From positions 49,027 through 113,026 of the forward strand of contig NZ_KE557279.1 of assembly GCF_000442255.1 (NCBI RefSeq): a DNA stretch of 64,000 nt. The letters run 5' to 3'. The position numbers and the translations under genes are program-made. This DNA comes from Salipiger mucosus DSM 16094. Its GTDB lineage: Bacteria > Pseudomonadota > Alphaproteobacteria > Rhodobacterales > Rhodobacteraceae. Below the pieces are notes generated by a model. The model worked only from the letters and a program-made list of their open reading frames with translations, did not search any database and was not told the DNA's origin. Shown here piece by piece: positions 51,201 through 61,252 of this stretch. Every line of letters begins with the position of its first letter. Position 1 is the first letter of the stretch.

Positions 51201-51993
51201 ATGACTCGCATCGACGCAACGTTCGCCGCGCTGCGCGCCGAAGGCCGCAAGGGCTTCGTCGCCTACGTCATGGCGGGGGACCCGGACTACGAGACCTCGC
51301 TCGAGGTCGTGCGCGGCCTGCCCGCCGCCGGCGTCGACGTGATCGAACTTGGCCTGCCCTTCACCGACCCCATGGCCGACGGGCCGACGATCCAGCTTGC
51401 CGGCCAGCGCGCGCTCGAGGGCGGCATGACGCTCGAGCGTACCCTGGACCTCGTCCGCGCCTTCAGAGAGGGCGACGACAAGACGCCCATCGTGTTGATG
51501 GGCTATTACAACCCGATCTACAATCGCGGCGTGGAGCGCTTCCTCGAGGACGCCAAGGAGGCCGGCATCGACGGCCTCATCATCGTCGACCTGCCGCCCG
51601 AGGAAGACGAGGAGCTCTGCCTGCCGGCCCAGGCCGCCGGGCTGAACTTCATCCGCCTCGCGACGCCCACCACCGACGACAAGCGCCTGCCCAAGGTGAT
51701 GCAGAACACGTCCGGCTTTGTCTACTACGTCTCGATCACCGGCATCACCGGCTCGGCCGAGGCGCAGGCCGCCGACGTCGGCCCCGAAGTCGCGCGCATC
51801 AAGGCGGTAACCGACCTGCCGGTGATCGTGGGCTTCGGCATCCGCACGCCCGACGCCTCGGAAAGCATCGCCTCGGTCGCCGACGGCTGCGTCGTGGGCT
51901 CGGCCATCGTCAGCGAACTCGCCTCCGGCAAGCCGGTCTCCGAGGTCCTGTCCCTTCGTCAAGTCGCTGGCGGACGGCGCCCACCGCGCCTGA
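51201..51993 (+). CDS. trpA: Tryptophan synthase alpha chain (frameshift near the C terminus)
   Basis: A TIM-barrel lyase releasing indole from indole-3-glycerol phosphate. Catalytic Glu49 and Asp60 lie in [38 protein letters not shown] and [10 protein letters not shown] follow as usual. One extra C at about 51952-51954 shifts the frame after EVLS. Removing it gives the normal [12 protein letters not shown] end and a TGA at 51991, for 263 residues. As written the frame runs on for 400 codons antisense to argC, which is not credible. Sequencing error is likely. Confidence 0.93.
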
Positions 51994-52010
51994 CCCCCAC
52001 CCAGGCAAAA

Positions 52011-52038
52011 GGGGCGCCGGCCCTCCGGCCCGCGCCCC
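52011..52038. terminator. Hairpin between convergent trpA and argC
   Basis: Twelve-base arms (GGGGCGCCGGCC and GGCCCGCGCCCC, one mismatch) with a CTCC loop, followed on the plus strand by a TGCTTCTTCTTG stretch. Suited to stop both genes. Confidence 0.65.
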
Positions 52039-52124
52039 CTGCTTCTTCTTGTTCCCAAATACGCAACCGGCCCGCCGTCACGGCATCGATCGCCGGCAGG
52101 ACGGCGCCTGCCGGTAGTGGCCGG

Positions 52125-53070
52125 TCACTCGGCCGCACGCACCGCCGGGTCCTCGAGCCCCGCGCCCTCGTCGAGCCCCAGCATGATATTGAGGTTCTGA
52201 ACCGCGGCCCCCGAGGCGCCCTTCCCGAGATTGTCGAGCACCGCCACCAGCGTCACGGCCCCGCTCTCGGGGTTGCCGTGCACCGACAGCTCCAGCCGGT
52301 TCGTCCCGTTGAGCGCCTGCGGCATCACCCGGGGCGCGTGCCGCTCGGCCGGCACCACCGATACGAAGCGCTGGCCGTCGTAGGCCGCGCGCAGCAGCGC
52401 CTCCGCCTCGGCCATGCCCTCGCTCCCGAGCCCGGGAAACTGCACCGCCACCGCCATGCCCTGCGCGTAGTGCCCCACCGCCGGCACGAAACCCGGCGCA
52501 GCGCTCAGCAGACCGTGGCGGGTGATCTCGGGCAGGTGCTTGTGCCCCTGCGCCGCGCCGTAGAGGAAGGCACCGCTGGTCTCGCCGTTCTCGAACTCGG
52601 CGATCATCGCCTTGCCGCCGCCGGTATAGCCGGAGACGCCCGAGATCGCCGGCCGCGCGTCCGCCTCGATCAGCCCGCCGGCAACCAGAGGCCGGATCAG
52701 CGCGATCGCGCAGGTCGACCAGCAGCCCGGGTTCGCCACGTGGCGCGCGGCGGCGATGGCCGCATGCTGGCCCTCGGCCATTTCCGGAAAGCCGAAGACC
52801 CAGTCCGGATCGACCCGGTGCGCCGTCGAGGCGTCGATGATCCGCGTGCCATGCCGCTCGGCCAGCGCCACGGTCTCGCGGGCGGCATCGTCGGGCAGGC
52901 ACAGGATGGCGACCTCTGCCTCGGCCAGCGCCTCGGAGCGCGCGGCGGGGTCCTTGCGCCGCTCCGGGTCCACGGCGACCAGCGCGATGTCGTCGCGGCG
53001 CGCGAGGCGCTCGCGGATCTGCAGACCCGTCGTGCCGGCTTCGCCGTCGATGAACACCTTTTTTCGCCAT
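52125..53070 (-). CDS. argC: N-acetyl-gamma-glutamyl-phosphate reductase, type 2 (frameshift at codon 4)
   Basis: About 314 residues once corrected. [18 protein letters not shown] opens the NAD(P) domain, [16 protein letters not shown] holds the catalytic Cys, and [14 protein letters not shown] and [12 protein letters not shown] are typical of the short argC type. The start ATG GCG AAA AAA GG has six A; five would keep the frame (M-A-K-K-V-F-I-D). A GTG three codons later could start the right frame directly. GGAGACGCGAC precedes the ATG. Arginine biosynthesis. Confidence 0.92.
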
Positions 53071-53225
53071 GTCGCGTCTCCTTCGCTTCTGGCGCCGCAC
53101 ATAGCAGAGCCCGCCGCGAAAGGAAACGTTCCCGCGAAGCCGCACTGCGCGCATCCGCGCGATTGCGAAATGCCCGCGGAGGCGGTAAGAAAACCTGACC
53201 AGTCCGGCCTGAGAGGGAGCCAGCC

Positions 53226-54389
53226 ATGCCCGTCATCACCGAAATCGAGGACCTGCGCCGCAAGTACAAGTGGCGCGTGCCCAAGATGTTCTACGACTAC
53301 TGCGAGTCGGGCAGCTGGACCGAACAGACGTTCCGGGAGAACACCGCCGATTTCAAGGATATCCACCTGCGCCAGCGCGTGGCCATCGACATGACCGGCC
53401 GCAGCACCAAGACGCAGATGATCGGCCAGGACGTGGCCATGCCGGTGGCGCTCGCCCCGGTGGGGTCGACGGGCATGCAGCACGCCGACGGCGAGATCAA
53501 GGCGGCCAAGGCGGCCGAGAAGTTCGGCGTGCCCTACTGCCTCTCGACCATGTCGATCTGCTCGATCGAGGACGTGGCCGCGAACACCGAGAAGCCCTTC
53601 TGGCTGCAGGTCTACACGCTGACCGACGACGACTTCATGCAGCGTCTCTTCGACCGCGCGAAGGAGGCCAAGTGCTCGGCCGCGGTCATCACCGTCGACC
53701 TGCAGCTGCTGGGCCAGCGCCACAAGGACCTCAAGAACGGCCTCTCCGCCCCGCCGAAGCTCACGCCCAAGACCCTGGCCGACATGGCCTGGCGCGTGCC
53801 GTGGGGTCTGGAGATGCTGCAGACCAAGCGGCGCTTCTTCGGCAACATCGTGGGCCACGCCAAGGGCGTCGGCGACGCGGCGAGCCTGATGGACTGGACC
53901 CACAACAACTTCGACCAGGCGCTGAACTGGGACCGCATCCGCGAGTTCCGAAAGATGTGGGACGGCCCGCTCATCATCAAGGGCATCATCGACCCGCGCG
54001 ACGCGCTCGAGGCCTGCAACGTCGGCGCCGACGCCATCGTCGTGTCGAACCACGGCGGCCGCCAGCTCGACGGCGCGCTCAGCTCGATCCGCGCGCTCGG
54101 ACCGATCATGGACGCGGTGGGCGACAAGATCGAGGTTCACCTCGACAGCGGAATCCGCTCGGGCCAGGACGTGCTCAAGGCCGTGGCCATGGGCGCCAAG
54201 GGCTGCTGGATCGGCCGCGCCTACGTCTACGGCCTCGGCGCCATGGGCGAACAGGGCGTGACCAAGGCGCTCGAGGTGATCCACAAGGAGCTGGACATGT
54301 CCATGGCGCTCTGCGGGCACACCGACATCAACACGGTCGACCGCGACATCCTCATGGTGCCCAAGGGCTTCTCGGGCGACTGGGAGTGA
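53226..54389 (+). CDS. lldD: FMN-dependent alpha-hydroxyacid dehydrogenase (LldD-like)
   Basis: A 387-residue TIM-barrel flavoenzyme. It has [14 protein letters not shown] (FMN loop), [12 protein letters not shown] (Tyr), [12 protein letters not shown] (Lys), the catalytic His-Arg pair in [11 protein letters not shown] and the second FMN loop [12 protein letters not shown]. It should oxidise L-lactate or a similar 2-hydroxyacid at the membrane. GAGAGGGAGCC precedes the ATG. The acid-sugar island upstream could yield lactate, which gives it a plausible link. Confidence 0.92.
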   Translation: MPVITEIEDLRRKYKWRVPKMFYDYCESGSWTEQTFRENTADFKDIHLRQRVAIDMTGRSTKTQMIGQDVAMPVALAPVGSTGMQHADGEIKAAKAAEKFGVPYCLSTMSICSIEDVAANTEKPFWLQVYTLTDDDFMQRLFDRAKEAKCSAAVITVDLQLLGQRHKDLKNGLSAPPKLTPKTLADMAWRVPWGLEMLQTKRRFFGNIVGHAKGVGDAASLMDWTHNNFDQALNWDRIREFRKMWDGPLIIKGIIDPRDALEACNVGADAIVVSNHGGRQLDGALSSIRALGPIMDAVGDKIEVHLDSGIRSGQDVLKAVAMGAKGCWIGRAYVYGLGAMGEQGVTKALEVIHKELDMSMALCGHTDINTVDRDILMVPKGFSGDWE

Positions 54390-54574
54390 GCGCCGGTCCG
54401 GGCCCCCGGGCCCGGGCCGAATCGCTCCACGTGGCGCGTTTGTAGGCGCCAACGGGCGTTGGCCCCATGCCGCCCGCGCCTTTGGCGCGGCACATGCTCT
54501 GGGACAGCGCCCCTGCGGATCAGGGGGCCTGCCCCGAGTCTCGCCTCGGAAGATAAATGCAGGACAGACCTTTC

Positions 54575-54610
54575 CCCTCCCCCTCTGAAGGGGGAGGGTC
54601 AGGGAGGGGG
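54575..54610 (+). repeat. G-rich repeat with hairpin, copy 2
   Basis: Perfect 10-bp stem (CCCTCCCCCT and its complement, loop CTGA) followed by TCAGGGAGGGGG. The four closely spaced G runs equal those at 28197. It lies in the ~250-bp gap between convergent genes; the rest of the gap is GC-rich with no gene. Confidence 0.6.
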
Positions 54611-54643
54611 ACGGGCAAGGGACCGAAACCCGCCCCCCGCACC

Positions 54644-56335
54644 TCAGTCCGGCAGCGCGCCCGGCCAGAGCCGCAACGCCTCCGCCGCGGTGTAGCGCCC
54701 GAGCCGCACGTCCTCGGCCACCGATGCCGGATCGCGCTCGGAGGGCGGACCGTAGCCGCCCCCGCCCGGCGTGCGCACCCGCACGCGGTCGCCGGCCGCC
54801 AGCGGGATGTCCTGCGCCTTGGACAGATGCTCGGGCACCACCGTCGCGCCGCCGTGCGTGACCTCGACACGGTTCACGCCCCCGTCGCCGCCGCCAAGCG
54901 CGCCCTGCGGACCGAAACGTCCGTGATCCATCACGAAACTCGCGCGCGCCGTGCCCTTCAGCAGCTCGACCTCGTAGTCGAGCCCGAAGCCGCCCCGGTG
55001 CCGTCCCGCACCGCCCGAGCCCTCGTGCAGCGCGTACCGATGATAGAGAACGGGAAAGGCCTGCTCCATGATCTCGACCGGTGGCGCCTTGGAGATGCCG
55101 ATGGTCGAACAGCCGTTCGAGATCCCGTCGCCCCCGGCCCAGCCGCCGTAGCCGCCGCCCGAGATCTGGTACATCACGTAGGACCGCCCCTCCTCGGGCA
55201 CCTCTCCGCCCAGCGCGAAGTTGCCGGACGACCCGGCCGGTGCCGCGGTCACGCGGTCGGGCAACGCCTCGACCAGCGCGGCGAAGACCGCCTCGGCGAT
55301 GCGCTGGCTCACCTCCGCCGCGCAGCCGGAGACCGGCCGCGGGTACTGCGCATCGAGAAAGGTTCCCTCCGGCCGCACGATCTCGAGCGGCTCGAAGGCC
55401 CCCGCACTGATCGGCACGTCGGGGAAAATGTGCCGCATGGCCAGGTAGACCGAGGAATGCGTCGTCGCGAGCACCGAGTTCATCGGCCCCGCGCAGGGCG
55501 GCGAGGAGCCTGCAAAATCGAAACTCAGGCGCTCACCGTCCGCGGTGATCGCCAGCCGGATCTCGAGCGGCTCGTTCACCACCCCGTCGCTGTCGATATA
55601 GGCGGTCGAGCGATAGACCCCCGGCGGGATCGCCCCCACGTAGGCCCGCATCTGTTGCGCCGCACGATCGCGCAACTCGCCAATGGCCTCGCGCACCGTT
55701 TCGTCGCCGTAGCGGTCCAGCAGCCGCTCGAGCCGCGCCTGGCCCACGTAGAGCGCCGCCGCCTGCGCCTTGACGTCGCCGATGCGCTGATCGGCCACGC
55801 GGATGTTGGAGCAGATGATGCCGTAGATCTCCGGATCGAGGACGCCTTCCTTGAAGAGCCGCACCGGCGGCAGCCGAAGCCCTTCCTGCTCGACCGCCGT
55901 CGCGCTGGCCGAGAACCCGCCGGGCACCGCGCCACCGGTATCGGGCCAGTGGCCGGTGTTGCTGAGCCAGCAGAAGATCTTGCCATTTCGCCAGACAGGC
56001 ATGGCAAAGCGCACGTCCATGAGGTGCGTGCCCCCGAGGTAGGGATCGTTGACGATGTAGATGTCGCCCGGCTTCGGCGCCGCCGCCTTCCCTTCGCGGA
56101 TCATCTCGATCAGCGTGGCGGTGGAATACTGCATCGTCCCCACGAAGACCGGCAGCCCTTGTGAGCCCTGCGCGATCAGGCTGCCGTCCACCGCGGAGTA
56201 GATCCCGTCCGAGCGGTCGTTGGCCTCGGCGATCACCGGCGAAAAGGCCGCGCGCGAGAACGAAAGGTCCATCTCGTCGCAGACCTGCTGCAGACCCGAC
56301 TGGATGACGGTGAGGGTAATCGGATCGAGCGTCAT
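54644..56335 (-). CDS. hyuB: Hydantoinase B/oxoprolinase-family subunit
   Basis: A 563-residue protein: [53 protein letters not shown] (metal site), [14 protein letters not shown] and [18 protein letters not shown]. These are HyuB marks. With HyuA it opens a cyclic amide or related ring using ATP. Either ATG at 56341 or 56335 may start it. A 68-bp hairpin repeat separates it from hyuA. Confidence 0.93.
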   Translation of the reverse strand: MTLDPITLTVIQSGLQQVCDEMDLSFSRAAFSPVIAEANDRSDGIYSAVDGSLIAQGSQGLPVFVGTMQYSTATLIEMIREGKAAAPKPGDIYIVNDPYLGGTHLMDVRFAMPVWRNGKIFCWLSNTGHWPDTGGAVPGGFSASATAVEQEGLRLPPVRLFKEGVLDPEIYGIICSNIRVADQRIGDVKAQAAALYVGQARLERLLDRYGDETVREAIGELRDRAAQQMRAYVGAIPPGVYRSTAYIDSDGVVNEPLEIRLAITADGERLSFDFAGSSPPCAGPMNSVLATTHSSVYLAMRHIFPDVPISAGAFEPLEIVRPEGTFLDAQYPRPVSGCAAEVSQRIAEAVFAALVEALPDRVTAAPAGSSGNFALGGEVPEEGRSYVMYQISGGGYGGWAGGDGISNGCSTIGISKAPPVEIMEQAFPVLYHRYALHEGSGGAGRHRGGFGLDYEVELLKGTARASFVMDHGRFGPQGALGGGDGGVNRVEVTHGGATVVPEHLSKAQDIPLAAGDRVRVRTPGGGGYGPPSERDPASVAEDVRLGRYTAAEALRLWPGALPD

Positions 56336-56374
56336 GAACATGCTCCGGCGGCGGCAAGGAACAGCGGGCGGCGG

Positions 56375-56442
56375 TTTGCGTATTTTGGGAAAGATGAAGG
56401 TTGCTCGCCGCAGGCTCCTTCATCTTTCTCCAAATACGCAAA
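56375..56442. repeat. Long inverted repeat between hyuA and hyuB
   Basis: Left arm 56375-56400 begins TTTGCGTATTTTGGG; right arm 56417-56442 is its complement with two mismatches, giving a 26-bp stem and a 16-base loop. Each arm carries the CCAAATACGCAA motif also found at 39379 and 52042. It lies inside an operon, so it may lower hyuB expression or stabilise the upstream mRNA. Confidence 0.75.
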
Positions 56443-56486
56443 AGCGGTCTCGGGGCAGCCCCTCCGGCTGCGGGCGGCGCGCGGCG

Positions 56487-58544
56487 TCATGTCCCGGCCC
56501 CCAACTTCACGATCAGGTTGCCGTCGGCGTCCTGCTCGGCCCGATCTCCGGGCTCCAGCACCAGGGTGCAGTCCATCTGCTCCACGATGGCCGGCCCGCT
56601 CAGCGCAGCATCGGCCGGCAGGTGGTCGCGCCAGTAGACCGGCGTATCGGTCCAGCCGTCGAAAAAGACCGGCCGCGTGCCTGTCTGTGCTTCGTCCAGA
56701 GTGCACTTGCGGCCCGTAGCGTCGATCAGCGCCGAGAGATCGACCTCGGGGCGACGGCCGATCACCGAGGTGTTCACGTTGACCAGCGAGGCGCGGATCT
56801 CGGGCAGCTCGACCTGGAAGCGGCGGAAATAGGCGGCCTCGAAAAGGCTTTGGAGGTCCTCGCGCGAGGGCATGTCCGACGGCAGCGGCACGCGCAGGAG
56901 ATGGGTCTGGCCGATGAACTGCATGTCGACCGAATGCACCACGCGCTCATCGGCGATCTCGACACGCTCGCGTCCGATGGCGGCGCGGCCCTCGGCCACC
57001 TGCTCCGACAGGATGGTCTGAACCTCCTCCATGTCGCAGGCGTCAAGGGAGGTGTTCAGCGTGTGCACATAGTCGTGGCGCAGGTCCGCCACGATGCAGC
57101 CGAGCGCGTTGGTGATCCCCGGACGCGCCGGCACCAGCACGCGCGGTACGCCCAGCTCGCGGGCGATGGCGCAGGCGTGCAGCGGCCCGGCGCCGCCGAA
57201 GGCGAAGAGCGCGAAGTCGCGCGGGTCCTCGCCCAGAGAGATCGAGACCATGCGCACCGCGTCGGCCATCTTCGCCGTGGCGATGCGCAGCACCGCCGCC
57301 GCCGCGTCCTCGGCATCGAGTCCCAGTGGCGCGCCGAGTGTGTCGGCGAAAACCTCGCGGATCGTCTCCATCGAGACGCCGCCTGCACCGGTGTTGAGAC
57401 GCCCAGGGTTCATCCGCCCCAGCAGCATGTTGGCGTCCGAGATCGTCGGATCGGTGCCGCCCTTGCCGTAACAGATCGGCCCGGGCGTAGCGCCCGCGCT
57501 GTCGGGGCCCACCTGCAGCAGACCCGCCGCATCCACCCGCGCGATGGACCCGCCGCCGGCGCCCACGGTGCGCACGTCGACCATGGGCACGTGGATGGGC
57601 ATGGCGTATTCGATCTCGATCTCGTGGCTGACCGCCGGGTCCGCACCGCAGATCATGGCCACGTCGGTCGAGGTGCCACCCATGTCGTAGGTCAGCAGGT
57701 CCGGGATCCCCGCGCGGCGTCCGGTATAGGCGGCCGCCATGACACCGGAGGCGGGACCGGACATGACTGTCTTGGCGGCCTCCTCGGCGACGATCCGGGC
57801 GGAGACCATGCCGCCGTTGCCGTTCATCACCAGCAGGTCGCGGCCGTAGCCGCGCTCGGACAGCCGGTCGGCCAGGCGTTCGACGTAGCGGCGCAACAGC
57901 GGCTGCACCGAGGCATTGACCGCCGCCGTCACGCCGCGCTCGAATTCGCGGCTTTCCGACAGAAGCGCGTGGCCCAGGGTGATGTTGCCGTCGGGCCAGA
58001 CCTCGCGCGCGATCTCGCCCGCGCGCAGCTCGTGCGCGGGGTTGGCGTAGGCGTGCAGGAAGTGGATCACCAGCGCCTCGCAGCCCGCGTCCCGGAGTTG
58101 CTCCAGCGCGGCGCGCAGGACCTCCTCGTCGAGCGGGCGATACACCGACCCGTCGGCCAGCATCCGTTCGGGCACTTCCAGCCGCAGGTCCCGCGGGATG
58201 AGCGGGCGGAAGTCGCCCGTCATCCCGTAGGCCTGCGGCCGGGTGCGGCGGCCCAGTTCCAGCACGTCGCGGAATCCGTGAGTGGTGACGAGGCCCGTCT
58301 TGCAGAGCCGCCGTTCGAGGACCGCGTTCGTGGTGGTCGTGGTGCCGTGCACGATGAGGTCGAGCGCCGCGGCGTCGACCGAAGCCGCATCGAGTGCCGC
58401 GAGCACGCCCGTCGCCTGGTTGTCGAGCGTCGTCGGCACCTTGGCGAGCTTCACGGCCCGCGCGCGGCTGTCGTAGTGGACGAGGTCGGTAAAGGTCCCG
58501 CCCACGTCGATGCCGGCGAAGCTGCCGGTCAGGTCGTCTGTCAT
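56487..58544 (-). CDS. hyuA: Hydantoinase A/oxoprolinase-family subunit
   Basis: A 685-residue ASKHA-fold ATP-dependent subunit. FAGIDVGGTFTDLVHYD and IVHGTTTTTNAVLER bind phosphate; the MNGNGGMVSA, VMSGPASGVMAAA and TYDMGGTSTDVAMI motifs are typical; GAGGGSIARVDAAGLLQVGP follows. The start overlaps the hydroxylase stop by four bases (ATGA). Works with HyuB. Confidence 0.95.
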   Translation of the reverse strand: MTDDLTGSFAGIDVGGTFTDLVHYDSRARAVKLAKVPTTLDNQATGVLAALDAASVDAAALDLIVHGTTTTTNAVLERRLCKTGLVTTHGFRDVLELGRRTRPQAYGMTGDFRPLIPRDLRLEVPERMLADGSVYRPLDEEVLRAALEQLRDAGCEALVIHFLHAYANPAHELRAGEIAREVWPDGNITLGHALLSESREFERGVTAAVNASVQPLLRRYVERLADRLSERGYGRDLLVMNGNGGMVSARIVAEEAAKTVMSGPASGVMAAAYTGRRAGIPDLLTYDMGGTSTDVAMICGADPAVSHEIEIEYAMPIHVPMVDVRTVGAGGGSIARVDAAGLLQVGPDSAGATPGPICYGKGGTDPTISDANMLLGRMNPGRLNTGAGGVSMETIREVFADTLGAPLGLDAEDAAAAVLRIATAKMADAVRMVSISLGEDPRDFALFAFGGAGPLHACAIARELGVPRVLVPARPGITNALGCIVADLRHDYVHTLNTSLDACDMEEVQTILSEQVAEGRAAIGRERVEIADERVVHSVDMQFIGQTHLLRVPLPSDMPSREDLQSLFEAAYFRRFQVELPEIRASLVNVNTSVIGRRPEVDLSALIDATGRKCTLDEAQTGTRPVFFDGWTDTPVYWRDHLPADAALSGPAIVEQMDCTLVLEPGDRAEQDADGNLIVKLGAGT

Positions 58545-61252
58545 GCGCCCCTCGCAAGGATCGCCGCGCGCACCCGGTCCGGGGTGGCGGGCAGGTCATG
58601 GATACGCGCGCCGCAAGCGTCTGCGATGGCGTTCAGGATGGCCGGCGCGGTCGGGATCAGGCAGTGCTCGCCCAGCCCCTTGGCGCCGTAGGGTCCGTGC
58701 GCGTCCCCGGTCTCGAGGATCAGGCTCTCGACCTCGGGCACGTCGCCGATGGTGGGAATGAGGTAGTCGTGCAGGTTCTCGGTGCGCCCGGGGAGAAACT
58801 CCTCCATCAGCGCGAGGCCGATCCCCTGCGCGACGCCGCCCTCTATCTGGCCCTCGACCAGCAGCGGGTTGATCGCGCGGCCGACGTCGTGCGCGGCGGT
58901 AATGCGGTGCAGGTGGACCGTGCCGAGGTCGAGATCGACCTCGAGCTCGCAGATCTGGGCGGCCGTGCCGAAGACGGCATAGGGCACGCCCTGCCCGTTC
59001 TCGTCCAGCGCCTGCGTCGGCGGGTCGTAGCTTTCCTGCGCCTCGAGGGCATAGCCCTCCGCGACCTCCAGCGGCACGCGGCGGCGCTCGGAGCCCTCGT
59101 GCAGCAGGATCTCGCCCGCGCCCAGCTCGATCCGCGCGTCGGGGCCGACGTTGCCCAGCCGCAGGATCTGCGCGCGCAGAGCCTCGCCGCAGAGCCGCGC
59201 GGCATTGCCGGAGATGAAGGTCTGCCTGCTGGCCGAGGTCTTGCCCGCGTCCGGCGTCACGTCGGTGTCGGGACCGACGATCTCTACGGCCCCCAGCGGC
59301 ACGCCCAGCGCCTCGGCGAAAATCTGGGCGATCACGGTGTTGGCGCCCTGCCCGATGTCCATGGCGCCCTGGTGCAGGCGCAGCGCGCCCTCCGGGGTGA
59401 TGCCGGCGCGGATCGTCGAGGGGTTGGGAAGCGCGGTGTTGCCGCAGCCGTACCAGCCGCCCGCCACGCCCACGCCGCGCTTGCGGCGCGGGTTGGCGGC
59501 GTTGAACGCGGTCGCCTCGTCCAGCGCGCGGGTCCAGGCCGGCGCCAGAGCCTCGTAGCAGTCGACGATGCCCATGCCGCTTTCGAAGACCTGGCCGCAG
59601 ACCGTGGCATCACCGTTGCGCAGCGCGTTGCGGCGGCGGAATTCCAGCCGGTCGAGGCCCAGCCGCTCGGCCAGAATGTCGAAGAGCTGCTCCTGCGCCA
59701 CCGCCGACTGCGGCACGCCGAAGCCCCGAAAGGCGCCCGACGGGGCGCAGTTGGTGTGAACCCCGGCGCTCCTGGCCTCGTAATTCGGCACGAGGTAGGG
59801 CCCCGAGGCGTGGATCGGCACGCGGGTCGCCACCGTCGGGCCCCAGCTCGCGTATGCGCCTGTGTTGAAGGTGCCGTCGAAGCGCATGCCCGTCAGCCGC
59901 CCCTCGGCGTCGGCGCCGATCTCCATGTGGATGCGCGAGGGATGGCGCTTGGTGGTGCTGGCGATGGATTCGGTGCGCGTGTAGGCGATGCGCACCGGCC
60001 GGTCGAGCCGCCAGGCCGCCAGCGCGGCGTAGGGCTGCGCCGAGAGGTCGAGCTTGGAGCCGAAGCCTCCGCCGGTCGCCGTCGGCACGATGCGGACCTG
60101 TTCGGGGTCCAGCCCCAGCAGTCCGGCGAGTCCCGCGCGGTTCATGTAGGGCGCCTGCGTGCAGCAATGCACCTCGATGCGGTCGCCGGTGCGGCGGGCA
60201 TAGGCCGCCTCGGGCTCGATGTAGGCATGTTCGATGAAGCCGGTCGAGAAGTCGCCCGCGACGACATGCGCCGCCCCGGCAAGGCCGGCCCCGGCATCGC
60301 CGCGCGCCACGCGGCCGCGCGACATGACGTTCCCTGCGCGGTCGGAGTGCATCTGGTCCGCCGTGAGCGCTTCCTCGGGGGTGAGCGCGGCGGGGCGCTC
60401 CTCCCATGTCACCGGAAAGGGCGCGGCGGCCGCAAGCGCATCGGGCGTGCCGACGATGCACGCGACGGCCTCGCCCTTGAAACGCGCCTCCTGCTCGGCG
60501 AAGAGCGGCTGATCCTCGAAGCCCGGGATCACGCCGAAGACATTGGCGCCGGGCACGTCCGTCGCCGTGAAAACACCATCCAGCCCGTTTGTTTCGCGAT
60601 AGCTTTCGAGATCGCCGAATGTGAAGCCCGCGCGGTGGTGCGGCGAGCGGATCACCCGCGCCACCAGCGCGTCGGCGGGCGCCACGTCGTCGCCGAAGCG
60701 TTCGACGCCCGAGACCTTGGGCCAGCCATCCACCCGCGCCACGGGGGCGCCCACGCCGCCCTCGGCCAGCGGCGCCTCGGTCGAGGCGTCCAGCACCGCG
60801 GCAATGATCTTGCGATAGCCCGTGCAGCGGCAGAGCACGCCACCCAGTGCGTCGGAGACCTGCTGCTCGCTCAGCGGCCCGCCCTCGCGGAGCAGCGCCA
60901 CGGCCGAGACCATCATCCCCGGCGTGCAGATCCCGCATTGCGCTGCCTGGTGGCGCTGGAAGGCCTGTGCCAGCCGCTCGGCCAGCGGGTCGGCCTCGAC
61001 CAGTCCCGCCTGCGTCTCGACCACGCGGCCCTGTGCGTGCCCGGCTGCGGTGATGCAGGCGCAGACCGGGGCGCCGTCCATCAGCACGGTGCAGGCGCCG
61101 CAATCGCCGGCATTGCAGCCGATCTTGACGTCTCGCGCCCCGGCCGCCTCGCGCAGGATCTCCGACAGCCGGGCCGTGGCGGCGCCGGGAACCGAAACCT
61201 CGGCCCCGTTGAGCGTGAACCCGATGTGCCCGGGGGGCGCGTCAAGCGACAT
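58541..61252 (-). CDS. Molybdenum hydroxylase with fused 2Fe-2S domain (xanthine dehydrogenase family)
   Basis: A 903-residue fusion. Residues 1-155 carry two 2Fe-2S sites: CNAGDCGACTVLMDG and CGICTPGM with CRCTGYRKI. The rest is the Mo-cofactor subunit (FKGEAVACIVGTPDA, ATGGGFGSKLDLSAQ, PSGAFRGFGVPQS, MDIGQGANTVIAQ) with the catalytic Glu in GAKGLGEHCLIP. It should hydroxylate a ring carbon next to nitrogen in an N-heterocycle such as nicotinate or a purine. It overlaps the FAD subunit gene by 11 bases. Confidence 0.9.
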   Translation of the reverse strand: MSLDAPPGHIGFTLNGAEVSVPGAATARLSEILREAAGARDVKIGCNAGDCGACTVLMDGAPVCACITAAGHAQGRVVETQAGLVEADPLAERLAQAFQRHQAAQCGICTPGMMVSAVALLREGGPLSEQQVSDALGGVLCRCTGYRKIIAAVLDASTEAPLAEGGVGAPVARVDGWPKVSGVERFGDDVAPADALVARVIRSPHHRAGFTFGDLESYRETNGLDGVFTATDVPGANVFGVIPGFEDQPLFAEQEARFKGEAVACIVGTPDALAAAAPFPVTWEERPAALTPEEALTADQMHSDRAGNVMSRGRVARGDAGAGLAGAAHVVAGDFSTGFIEHAYIEPEAAYARRTGDRIEVHCCTQAPYMNRAGLAGLLGLDPEQVRIVPTATGGGFGSKLDLSAQPYAALAAWRLDRPVRIAYTRTESIASTTKRHPSRIHMEIGADAEGRLTGMRFDGTFNTGAYASWGPTVATRVPIHASGPYLVPNYEARSAGVHTNCAPSGAFRGFGVPQSAVAQEQLFDILAERLGLDRLEFRRRNALRNGDATVCGQVFESGMGIVDCYEALAPAWTRALDEATAFNAANPRRKRGVGVAGGWYGCGNTALPNPSTIRAGITPEGALRLHQGAMDIGQGANTVIAQIFAEALGVPLGAVEIVGPDTDVTPDAGKTSASRQTFISGNAARLCGEALRAQILRLGNVGPDARIELGAGEILLHEGSERRRVPLEVAEGYALEAQESYDPPTQALDENGQGVPYAVFGTAAQICELEVDLDLGTVHLHRITAAHDVGRAINPLLVEGQIEGGVAQGIGLALMEEFLPGRTENLHDYLIPTIGDVPEVESLILETGDAHGPYGAKGLGEHCLIPTAPAILNAIADACGARIHDLPATPDRVRAAILARGA

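Noticed and set aside
51201..53198. 665-residue fusion of trpA with a long C-terminal extension
   Set aside because: The extra 400 residues are antisense to argC. Removing one base restores the normal trpA end, so the fusion comes from a frameshift.
52125..54452. 775-residue frame extending argC upstream
   Set aside because: The added part is antisense to the FMN dehydrogenase gene; the argC ribosome site and ATG at 53070 fit better.
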